Virus record (IMG/VR): IMGVR_UViG_3300027631_000104
Coordinates: 1-27,624 of that record
DNA length: 27,624 nucleotides
DNA from: a virus
Strand: one strand, 5' to 3'
Shown: positions 15,293 through 20,658 of the stretch, one piece after another
Numbering within the stretch: position 1 is the stretch's first letter
Layout: every line of letters starts with the position of its first letter
The notes under the pieces: generated by a model
Databases searched by the model: none
What the model saw: the letters and a program-made list of their open reading frames with translations, nothing else
What the model was told of the DNA's origin: nothing
Program-made: the position numbers and the translations under genes

Positions 15293-15469
15293 ATGACTCA
15301 ACTTACAGAAACACTATATAGCACGATTGTCCACGATTTTCACAATGGTGGAGTAAAGTCCTCTTATGGACTCAATGCCTACACACGCAAGGCTCTATTG
15401 CGTGACCTACTCTCTAGCAAGGCTTGCTATTGTATCGAGTGCGTGTGTGAGGTATCTCACACCGCATAA
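15293..15469 (+). CDS. 58-residue Cys-rich microprotein
   Basis: MTQLTETLYSTIVHDFHNGG...; the C-terminal end has a Cys cluster (CYCIECVC, residues 46-53). The ribosome-binding site is AAAGGAG, 6 nt before ATG. It has its own TGTCAG promoter. The middle (LNAYTRKALLRDLL) is basic and helical. A CRP-like palindrome serving the next promoter overlaps its last codons. The 3' end carries regulatory DNA and coding sequence at once. Function unknown. Confidence 0.65.
   Translation: MTQLTETLYSTIVHDFHNGGVKSSYGLNAYTRKALLRDLLSSKACYCIECVCEVSHTA
15446..15461. promoter_or_regulatory. CRP/GlxR-like site 2 (perfect TGTGA-N6-TCACA)
   Basis: Inside the last codons of the 58-residue ORF. Centre 62.5 bp before the -10 of the promoter at 15500-15521. 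Confidence 0.7.
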
Positions 15470-15499
15470 GGCACACGCTACGGCGTGTCGGCTTGATAA

Positions 15500-15521
15500 T
15501 GTCAGCCCAATAGGCTACAAT
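15500..15521 (+). promoter_or_regulatory. TGTCAG-N10-TACAAT promoter 2
   Basis: A GGCGTGTCG repeat copy (15481-15490) precedes it and TTGATA lies 17 bp before the -10, so this copy also has a usable -35. It drives the five-gene operon 15557-16211. Confidence 0.8.
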
Positions 15522-15556
15522 TCCATTATAACCAACTAACGAAAGAAGAACAGACA

Positions 15557-15706
15557 ATGACAATCACATACTCACTATGGGACGGGGCACAATTCCTCGG
15601 TTTCTTTACCGCTACTAGCGCAGATGAAATGCTAAAGGTAGTAAGCGACTTACAAAAGGTTTCTAAAAATGTTGTAGCACACATGCGAAAGGTAGAACAG
15701 AACTAA
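15557..15706 (+). CDS. 49-residue microprotein
   Basis: MTITYSLWDGAQFLGFFTAT... then a helical, basic C-terminus (KVSKNVVAHMRKVEQN). The leader AACGAAAGAAG precedes the ATG. The beta-then-helix pattern and EML/VVSDLQ helix suggest a small folded domain. Its stop overlaps the next ATG by one base (TAATG). First gene of an operon of five; function unknown. Confidence 0.6.
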   Translation: MTITYSLWDGAQFLGFFTATSADEMLKVVSDLQKVSKNVVAHMRKVEQN

Positions 15707-15888
15707 TGTCATACGCATACTCTTACCAAACTAACTCAATAGATAAATACGCCTCTATCCAATCAGATGTCGCAGACGCATACGCATACCTTGATGAGGT
15801 AGATGAGGAACAACCTCCACTTGATGACTTTGATGACTCAGATGATGAGCAACTAGCAAAACTATACGCACTAACTTGGGAGGGCTAA
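15706..15888 (+). CDS. 60-residue acidic protein
   Basis: MSYAYSYQTNSIDKYASIQS..., then a strongly acidic run (DEVDEEQPPLDDFDDSDDEQ, residues 31-50) and a short C-terminus. No Cys. Such DNA-mimic-like acidity is sometimes seen in phage inhibitors of DNA-binding proteins, but that is only a possibility. One-base overlap with the previous gene shows coupling. Confidence 0.65.
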   Translation: MSYAYSYQTNSIDKYASIQSDVADAYAYLDEVDEEQPPLDDFDDSDDEQLAKLYALTWEG

Positions 15889-15891
15889 TAA

Positions 15892-16086
15892 ATGACTATT
15901 GAACTAAACGAATACGGCTTTATGTTCGACATGGGCGACTTTATCTATCTATCACTATCATGGGCGTTCATTATCTTGACCGCCGTTATTATTGTCGGTG
16001 CTAAGGTATACAATAAGATAAAGAATAAGCGAGTATTGGATACACTAGTAACCGATACAACTACTAACGATTTATGGAGTAACTAA
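15892..16086 (+). CDS. 64-residue single-pass membrane protein
   Basis: One strong hydrophobic helix at about residues 18-39 (YLSLSWAFIILTAVIIVGAK), followed by a basic stretch (KIKNKR) and a polar tail. The positive-inside rule puts the C-terminus in the cytoplasm. Overlaps the next gene by one base. Possibly a superinfection-exclusion or lysis-timing protein, but no family is recognised. Confidence 0.65.
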   Translation: MTIELNEYGFMFDMGDFIYLSLSWAFIILTAVIIVGAKVYNKIKNKRVLDTLVTDTTTNDLWSN

Positions 16087-16211
16087 TGACTACTAATCGC
16101 ATACTAACTACACTAGTCCAATTAGGTATCGGTATCCCCGCCCTACTTATGCTCCGCCTTGTATGGCGTGAGATCGTGTCCGATTATAGGGAGTGGGCTA
16201 ACTCACACTAA
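16086..16211 (+). CDS. 41-residue membrane microprotein
   Basis: MTTNRILTTLVQLGIGIPAL... with a hydrophobic helix at residues 6-26 and a charged tail (VWREIVSDYREWANSH). Its start overlaps the stop of the preceding membrane protein, so the two may act together. A composite repeat follows directly after its stop. Confidence 0.6.
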   Translation: MTTNRILTTLVQLGIGIPALLMLRLVWREIVSDYREWANSH

Positions 16212-16212
16212 C

Positions 16213-16280
16213 GCTACGGCGTGTCGGCTTGACAAAGTCAAGCTGGCCCGCAAAGGCACGGGGTCGGGCGTGTCGTTACG
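16213..16280. repeat. Composite intergenic repeat, copy A
   Basis: CGGCGTGTCG (16217-16226), then the perfect hairpin GCTTGAC-AAA-GTCAAGC (16227-16243), GGCCCGC-AAAGGCACGGGG and a second GGGCGTGTCG (16266-16275). It matches the copies at 17232, 18475 and 19721. Placed directly after a stop codon, it could act on RNA (terminator-like or protective hairpins) or bind a protein. Confidence 0.75.
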
Positions 16281-16306
16281 GGCACCTACTACGACCCCTG
16301 GAATTT

Positions 16307-16322
16307 TGTGAGATTTATCACA
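16307..16322. promoter_or_regulatory. CRP/GlxR-like site 3 (perfect TGTGA-N6-TCACA)
   Basis: Preceded by the conserved CCCTGGAATT. Centre 73.5 bp before the -10 at 16388. Confidence 0.7.
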
Positions 16323-16371
16323 TAGGTTGAGCGTCTTACTATGTGGAATTACTCGCTAGTAGGTAGATAAA

Positions 16372-16393
16372 TGTCAGCCCCCTAATGTATAAT
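16372..16393 (+). promoter_or_regulatory. TGTCAG-N10-TATAAT promoter 3
   Basis: Perfect -10. It drives the six-gene operon beginning at 16427 through an AACGAAAGAAGG leader. The upstream block TTGAGCGTCT...GGAATTAC.GGCTAGTA is shared with promoter 4. Confidence 0.8.
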
Positions 16394-16426
16394 GTCTACT
16401 ATAACAACAACGAAAGAAGGTCACTA

Positions 16427-16555
16427 ATGAACCTAGATGAATACAAGGCGCACGTTGAGGCGCAACGCAAGGCTAGCCTACTAAAGGCTATCGCAACAAT
16501 GTCAGAGGCTAATGATAAGATGTCCTCACTATTCAATACTAAGGAGGCTAACTAA
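16427..16555 (+). CDS. 42-residue helical microprotein
   Basis: MNLDEYKAHVEAQRKASLLK..., almost entirely helical and charged. Ribosome-binding site GAAGG with the AACGAAAG leader. A TGTCAG-N10-TAAGAT sequence inside it (16500) is a weak promoter-like match. Stop and next ATG overlap (TAATG). Function unknown. Confidence 0.55.
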   Translation: MNLDEYKAHVEAQRKASLLKAIATMSEANDKMSSLFNTKEAN

Positions 16556-16680
16556 TGGGTTATGTAGAAATCTTTCGCCTAGATGATGAGGGTGCTGGCT
16601 GGGTAGATTTATCCGAGGCAACACCTGATGAATTATTCAACATTGAATTAGGATTACTAAATGAGGGGGCGTTTGAATAA
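16555..16680 (+). CDS. 41-residue acidic microprotein
   Basis: MGYVEIFRLDDEGAGWVDLS..., acidic, beta-strand start followed by a helix (TPDELFNIELGLLNEGAFE). AAGGAGG precedes the ATG within the upstream gene. One-base stop/start overlap on both sides argues strongly for translation. Function unknown. Confidence 0.6.
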   Translation: MGYVEIFRLDDEGAGWVDLSEATPDELFNIELGLLNEGAFE

Positions 16681-16805
16681 TGGCTAGTAATTGGACAACA
16701 TTCGCAACTGTAAGAGATTACCCTAGCGGGCTAATGAATGAATGCGTATGCGGGCAAGTAGTCCTTGCGCCAAAAACACGACACGAGAATTGCGAGAATA
16801 AATAA
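16680..16805 (+). CDS. 41-residue Cys/His microprotein
   Basis: MASNWTTFATVRDYPSGLMN, then CVCGQ (22-26), an HENC end (35-38). The pattern CxC...HxxC may bind one zinc. Stop/start overlap with the previous gene and directly abuts the next ATG. Function unknown. Confidence 0.55.
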   Translation: MASNWTTFATVRDYPSGLMNECVCGQVVLAPKTRHENCENK

Positions 16806-16958
16806 ATGAAAAGATACACATTCGGCGTTTGGCTAGACATAGACGCAGAGGACGAAAATCAGGCGGTGTCTTTATTTGATAGCGTTGTGAAAAACACTTT
16901 TGTTTCAGACTCTTATTGTTTTGAATGGAAAGAGGTCGCAGATGAAATCGCAATTTGA
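16806..16958 (+). CDS. 50-residue microprotein
   Basis: MKRYTFGVWLDIDAEDENQA..., a beta-alpha-beta pattern (RYTFGVWLDI; ENQAVSLFDSVV; YCFEWKEV) that resembles a small ferredoxin-like half domain. The ATG follows the previous stop with no gap. The next gene begins within its end. No family recognised. Confidence 0.55.
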   Translation: MKRYTFGVWLDIDAEDENQAVSLFDSVVKNTFVSDSYCFEWKEVADEIAI

Positions 16959-17136
16959 AAAAGATTTAGAAATAAAAGAAAGTTTTATTGATTTACTAAA
17001 TGATGTTTATCCTACTGTAAAGATTGGCTACTCTACTTTTACACCCGCCGAAATTTTAGAATGTTGCGACCCAGTAGCATTTGCGATTGGCTTAGTTGAA
17101 CACGAGGATTATTTAGCAGAAATGGAAAATGAATGA
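16942..17136 (+). CDS. 64-residue hypothetical phage protein
   Basis: The start MKSQFEKDLEIKESFIDLLN is chosen because AAAGAGG lies 7 nt upstream of this ATG; a start at 16900 would lie deep in the preceding gene. Helical, acidic, ends EHEDYLAEMENE. The phrase FTPAEILECCDPVAFAIGLV is a pattern seen in small conserved actinophage proteins, but the function is unknown. The next gene overlaps it by four bases (ATGA). Confidence 0.6.
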   Translation: MKSQFEKDLEIKESFIDLLNDVYPTVKIGYSTFTPAEILECCDPVAFAIGLVEHEDYLAEMENE

Positions 17137-17231
17137 GCGACTTATTCGGATTTGAAAAAGCAATTCAATTAGATCACCTAACCGATGAGCAAATAAATCA
17201 GCTAGAGGAAATACTAAAAGATTATCAATAG
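17133..17231 (+). CDS. 32-residue helical microprotein
   Basis: MSDLFGFEKAIQLDHLTDEQ..., an ATGA overlap with the preceding gene. Helix-turn-helix-like length and acidic composition, but too short for a firm statement. Last gene of the operon; a composite repeat follows its stop. Confidence 0.5.
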   Translation: MSDLFGFEKAIQLDHLTDEQINQLEEILKDYQ

Positions 17232-17300
17232 ATAGCGGCGTGTCGCCTTGACAAAAGGTGATCCGCCCGCAAAAGCACGGGGTCGGGCGTGTCGTTATGA
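17232..17300. repeat. Composite intergenic repeat, copy B
   Basis: CGGCGTGTCG (17236-17245), then a hairpin whose stem is CGCCTT/AAGGTG here instead of the GCTTGAC/GTCAAGC stem of copies A and D, so pairing is kept while the bases differ. CCCGCAAAAGCACGGGGTCG and GGGCGTGTCG (17285-17294) follow. A third GGCGTGTCG copy lies at 17328-17337 followed by ATTTGACA. Confidence 0.75.
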
Positions 17301-17364
17301 AAGAGTTATAAAACCCCTGGAATTCTACGGCGTGTCGATTTGACAGACAAAACGGACATATCTA

Positions 17365-17380
17365 TGTGATTAGTATCACA
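17365..17380. promoter_or_regulatory. CRP/GlxR-like site 4 (perfect TGTGA-N6-TCACA)
   Basis: Centre 72.5 bp before the -10 at 17445, the same distance as site 1. Confidence 0.7.
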
Positions 17381-17428
17381 CCGCTTGAGCGTCTCAATAT
17401 TTGGAATTACTGGCTAGTAATGTGAAAA

Positions 17429-17450
17429 TGTCAGCCCTATCCGCTATAAT
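17429..17450 (+). promoter_or_regulatory. TGTCAG-N10-TATAAT promoter 4
   Basis: Perfect -10. Drives 17482 onward through AACGAAAGGTG. Confidence 0.8.
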
Positions 17451-17481
17451 TGCGGTATAACCAAACGAAAGGTGACAACTT

Positions 17482-17682
17482 ATGTCAGCAAATGTCTATT
17501 CCGTAGCAAACCTACTTGTAGGAAAAATGTATTACTCTCGCTCAGTATCGGGCGAAATTATTGACGCAGAAAAAACCGATAAGGTATGGTATGCGGATTG
17601 CGATAGTTACCGAATTCAGGTAAGGTCGCAAAATACTTTCAGAGATACTTATCGCTATGTAGCCGTAAAGGTAGGTGAATAA
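17482..17682 (+). CDS. 66-residue hypothetical protein
   Basis: MSANVYSVANLLVGKMYYSR..., beta-rich (VWYADCDSYRIQVR; RDTYRYVAVKVGE), resembling a small SH3-like barrel. The leader AACGAAAGGTG precedes it. It is adjacent to the next ORF with no gap. Function unknown. Confidence 0.6.
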   Translation: MSANVYSVANLLVGKMYYSRSVSGEIIDAEKTDKVWYADCDSYRIQVRSQNTFRDTYRYVAVKVGE

Positions 17683-17853
17683 ATGTTAGATACAAAATAC
17701 ATTGACGAAACCGAATTCTATTTCATAAAAGATGAAATAAAATTTCATTGTGACGAAAGCCAATTTGTTTATGTGTGTAAAGCACACGGCGAGCAAATGG
17801 GTTGCTATTATTGCCAATTTGACTACGATACGAAATGCGAGTGTGAAGGATAA
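17683..17853 (+). CDS. 56-residue putative zinc-binding protein
   Basis: MLDTKYIDETEFYFIKDEIK... with Cys23, Cys32, a CYYC pair (41-44) and CECE near the end (52-55). His and Cys spacing suggests a zinc finger. Overlaps the next ATG by one base. Function unknown. Confidence 0.6.
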   Translation: MLDTKYIDETEFYFIKDEIKFHCDESQFVYVCKAHGEQMGCYYCQFDYDTKCECEG

Positions 17854-17981
17854 TGAGCGAAATTGCTGGAATGTGGATTTGCGATAAATGCGATACTCTT
17901 GCCATTGTGTCAGTGGAAACTGATACAATACTAGTAACACAATGTAAATGCGTAACCAACGAAAGGGAAACTAATGTATAA
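17853..17981 (+). CDS. 42-residue zinc-ribbon microprotein carrying the next promoter
   Basis: MSEIAGMWICDKCDTLAIVS..., with CDKC (10-13) and CKC (31-33). Its coding sequence contains a full TGTCAG-N10-TACAAT promoter (17908-17929), and its last codons contain the AACGAAAGGG leader and the next start codon (17974, 8-nt overlap). A similar layout (Cys-motif peptide, embedded promoter, then leader) occurs at 22993-23197. Confidence 0.6.
   Translation: MSEIAGMWICDKCDTLAIVSVETDTILVTQCKCVTNERETNV
17908..17929 (+). promoter_or_regulatory. TGTCAG-N10-TACAAT promoter 5 (inside a CDS)
   Basis: Lies wholly within the 42-residue ORF; TGA precedes the -10. It would start RNA near 17936 and supply 17974 and 18177. 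Confidence 0.7.
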
Positions 17982-18180
17982 ACTAACTTGCGCCTATGAC
18001 TCAAATGCTCCGCATTGGTCAGCGGAATACGAAAACGAATTTGGTGCGTGGGAAAACTTTTTCCTATTCACCGATTGGGGATTTGCTAATGAATACTCAA
18101 CTGTAAATCTTTACACGCCAACAGGCAAATGCCATACACGAGTTTTTTATCGTGAAGGACGAAAGGTCGTAACAAAATGA
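17974..18180 (+). CDS. 68-residue hypothetical protein
   Basis: MYKLTCAYDSNAPHWSAEYE..., beta-rich with aromatic residues (WENFFLFTDWGFANEYSTVN), ends basic. AACGAAAGGG leader 8 nt before the ATG. Overlaps the next gene by four bases (ATGA). Function unknown. Confidence 0.6.
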   Translation: MYKLTCAYDSNAPHWSAEYENEFGAWENFFLFTDWGFANEYSTVNLYTPTGKCHTRVFYREGRKVVTK

Positions 18181-18368
18181 TGACAAGAAAAGACTATGTC
18201 GCAACCGCAGAAATTCTAAAGTATGCTAGCGACAAAGCGCACCCCGCTTTATTTTCTAAAATCGTAAATGATTTCGCTGAAATGTTTGCGAAAGATAATG
18301 AGCGATTTGATGTAACACGATTTCACGAAGCGAGTGGATACAATGTTCCTAAATTCACTTCAAGATAA
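18177..18368 (+). CDS. Conserved small phage protein (63 aa)
   Basis: MMTRKDYVATAEILKYASDK ... VNDFAEMFAKDNERFDVTRF ... The pattern TRKDY..A..L......F..DNxRFDxxRFxxASG is found in many small phage proteins of unknown function. Two helices followed by a basic end. The four-base ATGA overlap shows coupling with the preceding gene. Confidence 0.7.
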   Translation: MMTRKDYVATAEILKYASDKAHPALFSKIVNDFAEMFAKDNERFDVTRFHEASGYNVPKFTSR

Positions 18369-18474
18369 AGTAAAACGAATTCAGGAATTGCGCCGCAGTA
18401 ATGCGGCGCAACCTGTTCGTAATAAAAAAAAATACACACGCAAAATAAAACATAAGAATAAATTTGATCAATAG
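18343..18474 (+). CDS. 43-residue very basic microprotein
   Basis: MFLNSLQDKVKRIQELRRSN..., with a Lys/Arg-rich end (RNKKKYTRKIKHKNK). It overlaps the previous gene by 26 nt; the ribosome-binding site is weak (GAGTGG), so translation is moderately supported. Strong basicity suggests nucleic-acid binding. A GNRA-capped hairpin sits inside its coding region. Confidence 0.5.
   Translation: MFLNSLQDKVKRIQELRRSNAAQPVRNKKKYTRKIKHKNKFDQ
18390..18409. repeat. Perfect 8-bp hairpin with GTAA loop
   Basis: GCGCCGCA-GTAA-TGCGGCGC, a GC-rich stem with a GNRA-type tetraloop, in otherwise AT-rich DNA. No T tract follows. It could be an RNA-stability, RNA-processing or protein-binding hairpin. Confidence 0.7.
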
Positions 18475-18520
18475 CCCACAGCTCGGCCCGCAAAGGTACG
18501 GGGTCGGGCGTGTCGTTAAG
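18475..18520. repeat. Composite intergenic repeat, copy C (half unit)
   Basis: CAGCTCGGCCCGCAAAGGTA, then CGGGG and TC, then GGGCGTGTCG (18506-18515) and TTA. It keeps only the second half of copies A, B and D. Confidence 0.7.
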
Positions 18521-18522
18521 AC

Positions 18523-18538
18523 TGTGATTTAAAACACC
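18523..18538. promoter_or_regulatory. Degenerate CRP-like half-palindrome (TGTGA-N6-ACACC)
   Basis: Only the left half is perfect. Centre 51.5 bp before the -10 at 18582, which fits the helical phasing of the other sites. Weak by itself. Confidence 0.3.
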
Positions 18539-18565
18539 CTGGAAAATTGGGCGTGGCGTGGAAAA

Positions 18566-18587
18566 TGTCAGTCCGATCTGCTATAAT
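18566..18587 (+). promoter_or_regulatory. TGTCAG-N10-TATAAT promoter 6
   Basis: Perfect -10 with TGC extension. Drives 18618 through an AACGAAAGAGG leader. Confidence 0.8.
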
Positions 18588-18617
18588 TCCAATATCTACT
18601 AACGAAAGAGGTCCATT

Positions 18618-18827
18618 ATGGAACTATTTACTGTCGCTTGCTTGAACTATGAAATTTGTGGTGCTCAAGAAACTTTTGAAACTGAATCAGAATACGAAAT
18701 TCTTGGTGATGACTATATTTGCGCTGAATGCTATGCGTCTGATGAAATGTCATTCTTTGAAACTATTGGCTGGGCTGATAGCGACGCTCTTGCATCCGCT
18801 GGCCATGGTATGGATGAGGATTACTAA
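18618..18827 (+). CDS. 69-residue acidic putative zinc-ribbon protein
   Basis: MELFTVACLNYEICGAQETF..., with Cys8, Cys14 and CAEC (35-38), giving a C-x5-C...C-x2-C zinc ribbon, and an acidic C-terminus ending GHGMDEDY. Its own promoter and AACGAAAG leader precede it. The Gp88-like gene follows at once with its own promoter. Confidence 0.65.
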   Translation: MELFTVACLNYEICGAQETFETESEYEILGDDYICAECYASDEMSFFETIGWADSDALASAGHGMDEDY

Positions 18828-18829
18828 TA

Positions 18830-18851
18830 TGTCAGACGTCACCGCTATAAT
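18830..18851 (+). promoter_or_regulatory. TGTCAG-N10-TATAAT promoter 7 (leaderless type)
   Basis: The -10 ends 7 nt before ATG 18859 (TATAAT-N7-ATG), so the mRNA would begin at the start codon. No AACGAAAGG leader is present, unlike most sister promoters. Confidence 0.7.
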
Positions 18852-18858
18852 TACCCCT

Positions 18859-19578
18859 ATGAAACTAAAACGTTCTAATGATAGAAAGGTGGCTAACCTT
18901 GTCACAAAAAATGGAAAGCAAGCCGCAATTGCGAACACGTTCGGTCTCCCTGCTGGAAAGGCTTACTCATGCCCTGGTGCCACTAGTATTTGTGAGAGTG
19001 TATGCTACGCGGGAAAACTTGAAAAACTATTCCCAGGAGTAAAAACTAATCTGTTACACAATTGGGAATTGCTACGCAATGCAGACAATGACACAATGGT
19101 GCGCCTACTAGAAGAAATGATTGTTGATTTTGTTGCTGATTGTGATAAGAAGAATGCGCCTAAGTTATTCCGTATCCACTGGGACGGAGATTTCTTCAAT
19201 GATACTTATACTTATGCCTGGAAGAATGTTATCGATAACCATTCCGATATTCAATTTTGGGTTTACACACGTGTAAAGTCTGCAGCGCTTATTCTAAAGG
19301 ATGTCTCTAATTTATCTCTTTACTATTCAACCGATGATGATAATAAAGAAATAGCATTCGATTTGAAAACTAATTCTAAGGTCCGCCTTGCTTATCTAGG
19401 CAAGACATTCGCTTCAACCGAAGACACGATGAAAGAATTGACTGGCAAGCCTGGTGCTAAGTGCCCTGAGAATATGAAATCAATTCCACTTATTAGCAAT
19501 GCAGGGTCCGCATGTGTATCATGTGGCCTATGTGTCTACGGTAAAGCGGATATTAGATTTTCTGCGAGTAAAAAATAA
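18859..19578 (+). CDS. Gp88-like phage protein
   Basis: 239 residues from ATG 18859. This start is chosen because TATAAT ends 7 nt before it; the in-frame ATG at 18829 overlaps the TGTCAG box (it would add MSDVTAIITP). Family signatures: PAGKAYSCPGATSICESVCY at residues 31-50, IHWDGDFFN, WVYTRVKS and a C-terminal C-x2-C-x2-C cluster (CVSCGLC). These match the Gp88-type domain of actinobacteriophages, whose function is not established; the conserved Cys may bind metal. A small membrane ORF overlaps its end. Confidence 0.8.
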   Translation: MKLKRSNDRKVANLVTKNGKQAAIANTFGLPAGKAYSCPGATSICESVCYAGKLEKLFPGVKTNLLHNWELLRNADNDTMVRLLEEMIVDFVADCDKKNAPKLFRIHWDGDFFNDTYTYAWKNVIDNHSDIQFWVYTRVKSAALILKDVSNLSLYYSTDDDNKEIAFDLKTNSKVRLAYLGKTFASTEDTMKELTGKPGAKCPENMKSIPLISNAGSACVSCGLCVYGKADIRFSASKK

Positions 19579-19721
19579 TGTATGACGTTATCGGATCCAT
19601 TCTTGGAATTTGTTTAATTGCATTCTTGTGCTCACCAATTGTGCTAGCCGTGTACATGTGGAATGGTGCAAAATTTGATGATGATAATGACGGAATAGAA
19701 GATTTGCCTAATCGTTGGTAA
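19578..19721 (+). CDS. 47-residue membrane microprotein
   Basis: MYDVIGSILGICLIAFLCSP... A single hydrophobic helix at residues 4-28 and an acidic tail (FDDDNDGIEDLPNRW) whose DDDNDGIED run resembles a thrombospondin-3/EF-hand-like calcium loop. Start overlaps the Gp88-like stop by one base. Function unknown. Confidence 0.6.
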   Translation: MYDVIGSILGICLIAFLCSPIVLAVYMWNGAKFDDDNDGIEDLPNRW

Positions 19722-19800
19722 CGGCGTGTCGGCTTGACAAAGTCAAGCTGGCCCGCAATGTTGTGGGGGTTATCCACAGGCTTACGAGAGTTATCCACAA
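19721..19800. repeat. Composite intergenic repeat, copy D, with DnaA boxes
   Basis: CGGCGTGTCG (19722-19731), the GCTTGAC-AAA-GTCAAGC hairpin (19732-19748), a CCCGCA/TGTGGG hairpin, then two DnaA boxes in place of the CGGGGTCGGGCGTGTCG part of copies A-C. An inverted GGGCGTGTCG copy lies at 19834-19843. Confidence 0.75.
19770..19799 (+). promoter_or_regulatory. Two direct DnaA boxes
   Basis: Two exact copies of TTATCCACA (19770-19778 and 19791-19799) in the same orientation, 21 bp centre to centre (two helical turns), separated by a segment holding GGCTTACGAG that recurs in the second DnaA-box module. They match the consensus bacterial DnaA box. Confidence 0.75.
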
Positions 19801-19810
19801 CCCCTGGAAT

Positions 19811-19826
19811 TGTGAGAAATATCACA
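19811..19826. promoter_or_regulatory. CRP/GlxR-like site 6 (perfect TGTGA-N6-TCACA)
   Basis: Follows CCCTGGAATT as at site 3. Centre 57.5 bp before the -10 at 19876, off the helical series of the other sites. Confidence 0.65.
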
Positions 19827-19859
19827 AAAGCTGCGACACGCCCATAATGGATTAGGTAA

Positions 19860-19881
19860 TGTCAGTGGCAACTGCTATAAT
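19860..19881 (+). promoter_or_regulatory. TGTCAG-N10-TATAAT promoter 8
   Basis: Perfect -10 with TGC. Drives 19910 and 20116 through AACGAAAGG. Confidence 0.8.
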
Positions 19882-19909
19882 ACTCTTATCCAACAACGAA
19901 AGGTAACAA

Positions 19910-20116
19910 ATGACACCAGTAGAACACTCACTCAAATTCGTAACTGAGTTTGACGAAACACATCCTATCGCTCAAAGATTTTTACAATTAGATGAGCAAT
20001 CACAAATTGCTATGCTAGAGTCAATGCTAAAAGATTTACTAGTATCTGCTATCCAACCAGTAATTGACCACATAAACGAAAATGGCTCTTACGCAATTCT
20101 AAAGGTGGCTAACTAA
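19910..20116 (+). CDS. 68-residue acidic helical protein
   Basis: MTPVEHSLKFVTEFDETHPI..., helical and acidic (QRFLQLDEQSQIAMLESMLK). AACGAAAGG leader 7 nt upstream. One-base overlap with the next gene. No family recognised. Confidence 0.6.
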   Translation: MTPVEHSLKFVTEFDETHPIAQRFLQLDEQSQIAMLESMLKDLLVSAIQPVIDHINENGSYAILKVAN

Positions 20117-20382
20117 TGGGAAGCAATACAGCGTTAGATTTAGCAAGCGAGTTTGATTTAGAACAAGGTATTGCTTATCACTTACAGGGTAATCATTACC
20201 CGCCCGTTCCACTTTCTATGGTGAAGCCGTGTATCGATGCTATCGATGCTTGGTGGGATGAGGATTCAGATAGGTTGATCGAAATGCCTGAAGGCGTATC
20301 TTATCGAGGAGATAAGTTTGCCCCCGCTCACGCAATAATTGACCAACACCACTTACACGCTTGGCTACAAGAAAGTGATTAG
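20116..20382 (+). CDS. 88-residue hypothetical protein
   Basis: MGSNTALDLASEFDLEQGIA..., several Trp/His residues (AWWDEDSD; DQHHLHAWLQESD). Its stop codon lies inside the CRP-like site 7. The N-terminal DLASEFDLEQGIAYHLQ pattern is found in small phage proteins, but the function is unknown. Coupled to the preceding gene. Confidence 0.6.
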   Translation: MGSNTALDLASEFDLEQGIAYHLQGNHYPPVPLSMVKPCIDAIDAWWDEDSDRLIEMPEGVSYRGDKFAPAHAIIDQHHLHAWLQESD

Positions 20383-20389
20383 CATCACA
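20374..20389. promoter_or_regulatory. CRP/GlxR-like site 7 (AGTGA-N6-TCACA)
   Basis: One mismatch. Overlaps the stop codon of the 88-residue gene. Centre 62.5 bp before the -10 at 20444. Confidence 0.55.
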
Positions 20390-20427
20390 CAATAACTTTC
20401 TCAAATACTGAGATAGGGCTAGACTAA

Positions 20428-20449
20428 TGTCAGACCCCAATGCTATAAT
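20428..20449 (+). promoter_or_regulatory. TGTCAG-N10-TATAAT promoter 9
   Basis: Perfect -10 with TGC. Drives the ORF at 20479; the leader is slightly changed to AACAAAGAAAAGAGG. Confidence 0.8.
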
Positions 20450-20478
20450 TACAACCCTAACAAAGAAAAGAGGCAAAA

Positions 20479-20658
20479 ATGACAATAGATAATCATCTCT
20501 ATCAGGTTGGCGATTTATTCACCACCCTAAAGTCAAAAAAGACAGGTGTTATCAAAGAGATACACCCACAGGCATCTGGCTCGGTGCGTGTGCTACTGGA
20601 ACTACCTAGCAAGGAAACTCGCTGGACTTCAGTATCAGCCAAGACACTACTTGGCTAA
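20479..20658 (+). CDS. 59-residue basic beta protein
   Basis: MTIDNHLYQVGDLFTTLKSK..., beta-strands with a basic face (KKTGVIKEIHPQASGSVRVL, ETRWTSVSAKTLLG), resembling an SH3/KOW-like barrel with the VGD...G.I.EI pattern. The ribosome-binding site is AGAGG. Function unknown; nucleic-acid binding is possible. Confidence 0.65.
   Translation: MTIDNHLYQVGDLFTTLKSKKTGVIKEIHPQASGSVRVLLELPSKETRWTSVSAKTLLG

Noticed and set aside
16500-16521. Seventeenth TGTCAG promoter (TGTCAG-N10-TAAGAT)
   Set aside because: The -10 matches only 4/6, it lies mid-gene, and no AACGAAAG leader follows; not counted.
15210-19843. Cluster A mycobacteriophage stoperators
   Set aside because: GGCGTGTCG and the TTGACA context share only part of the GGTGG-TGTCAAG consensus; direction and spacing differ.
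15210-19843. CRISPR array
   Set aside because: Repeats are short, unevenly spaced and lie between genes; no unique spacers of even length.
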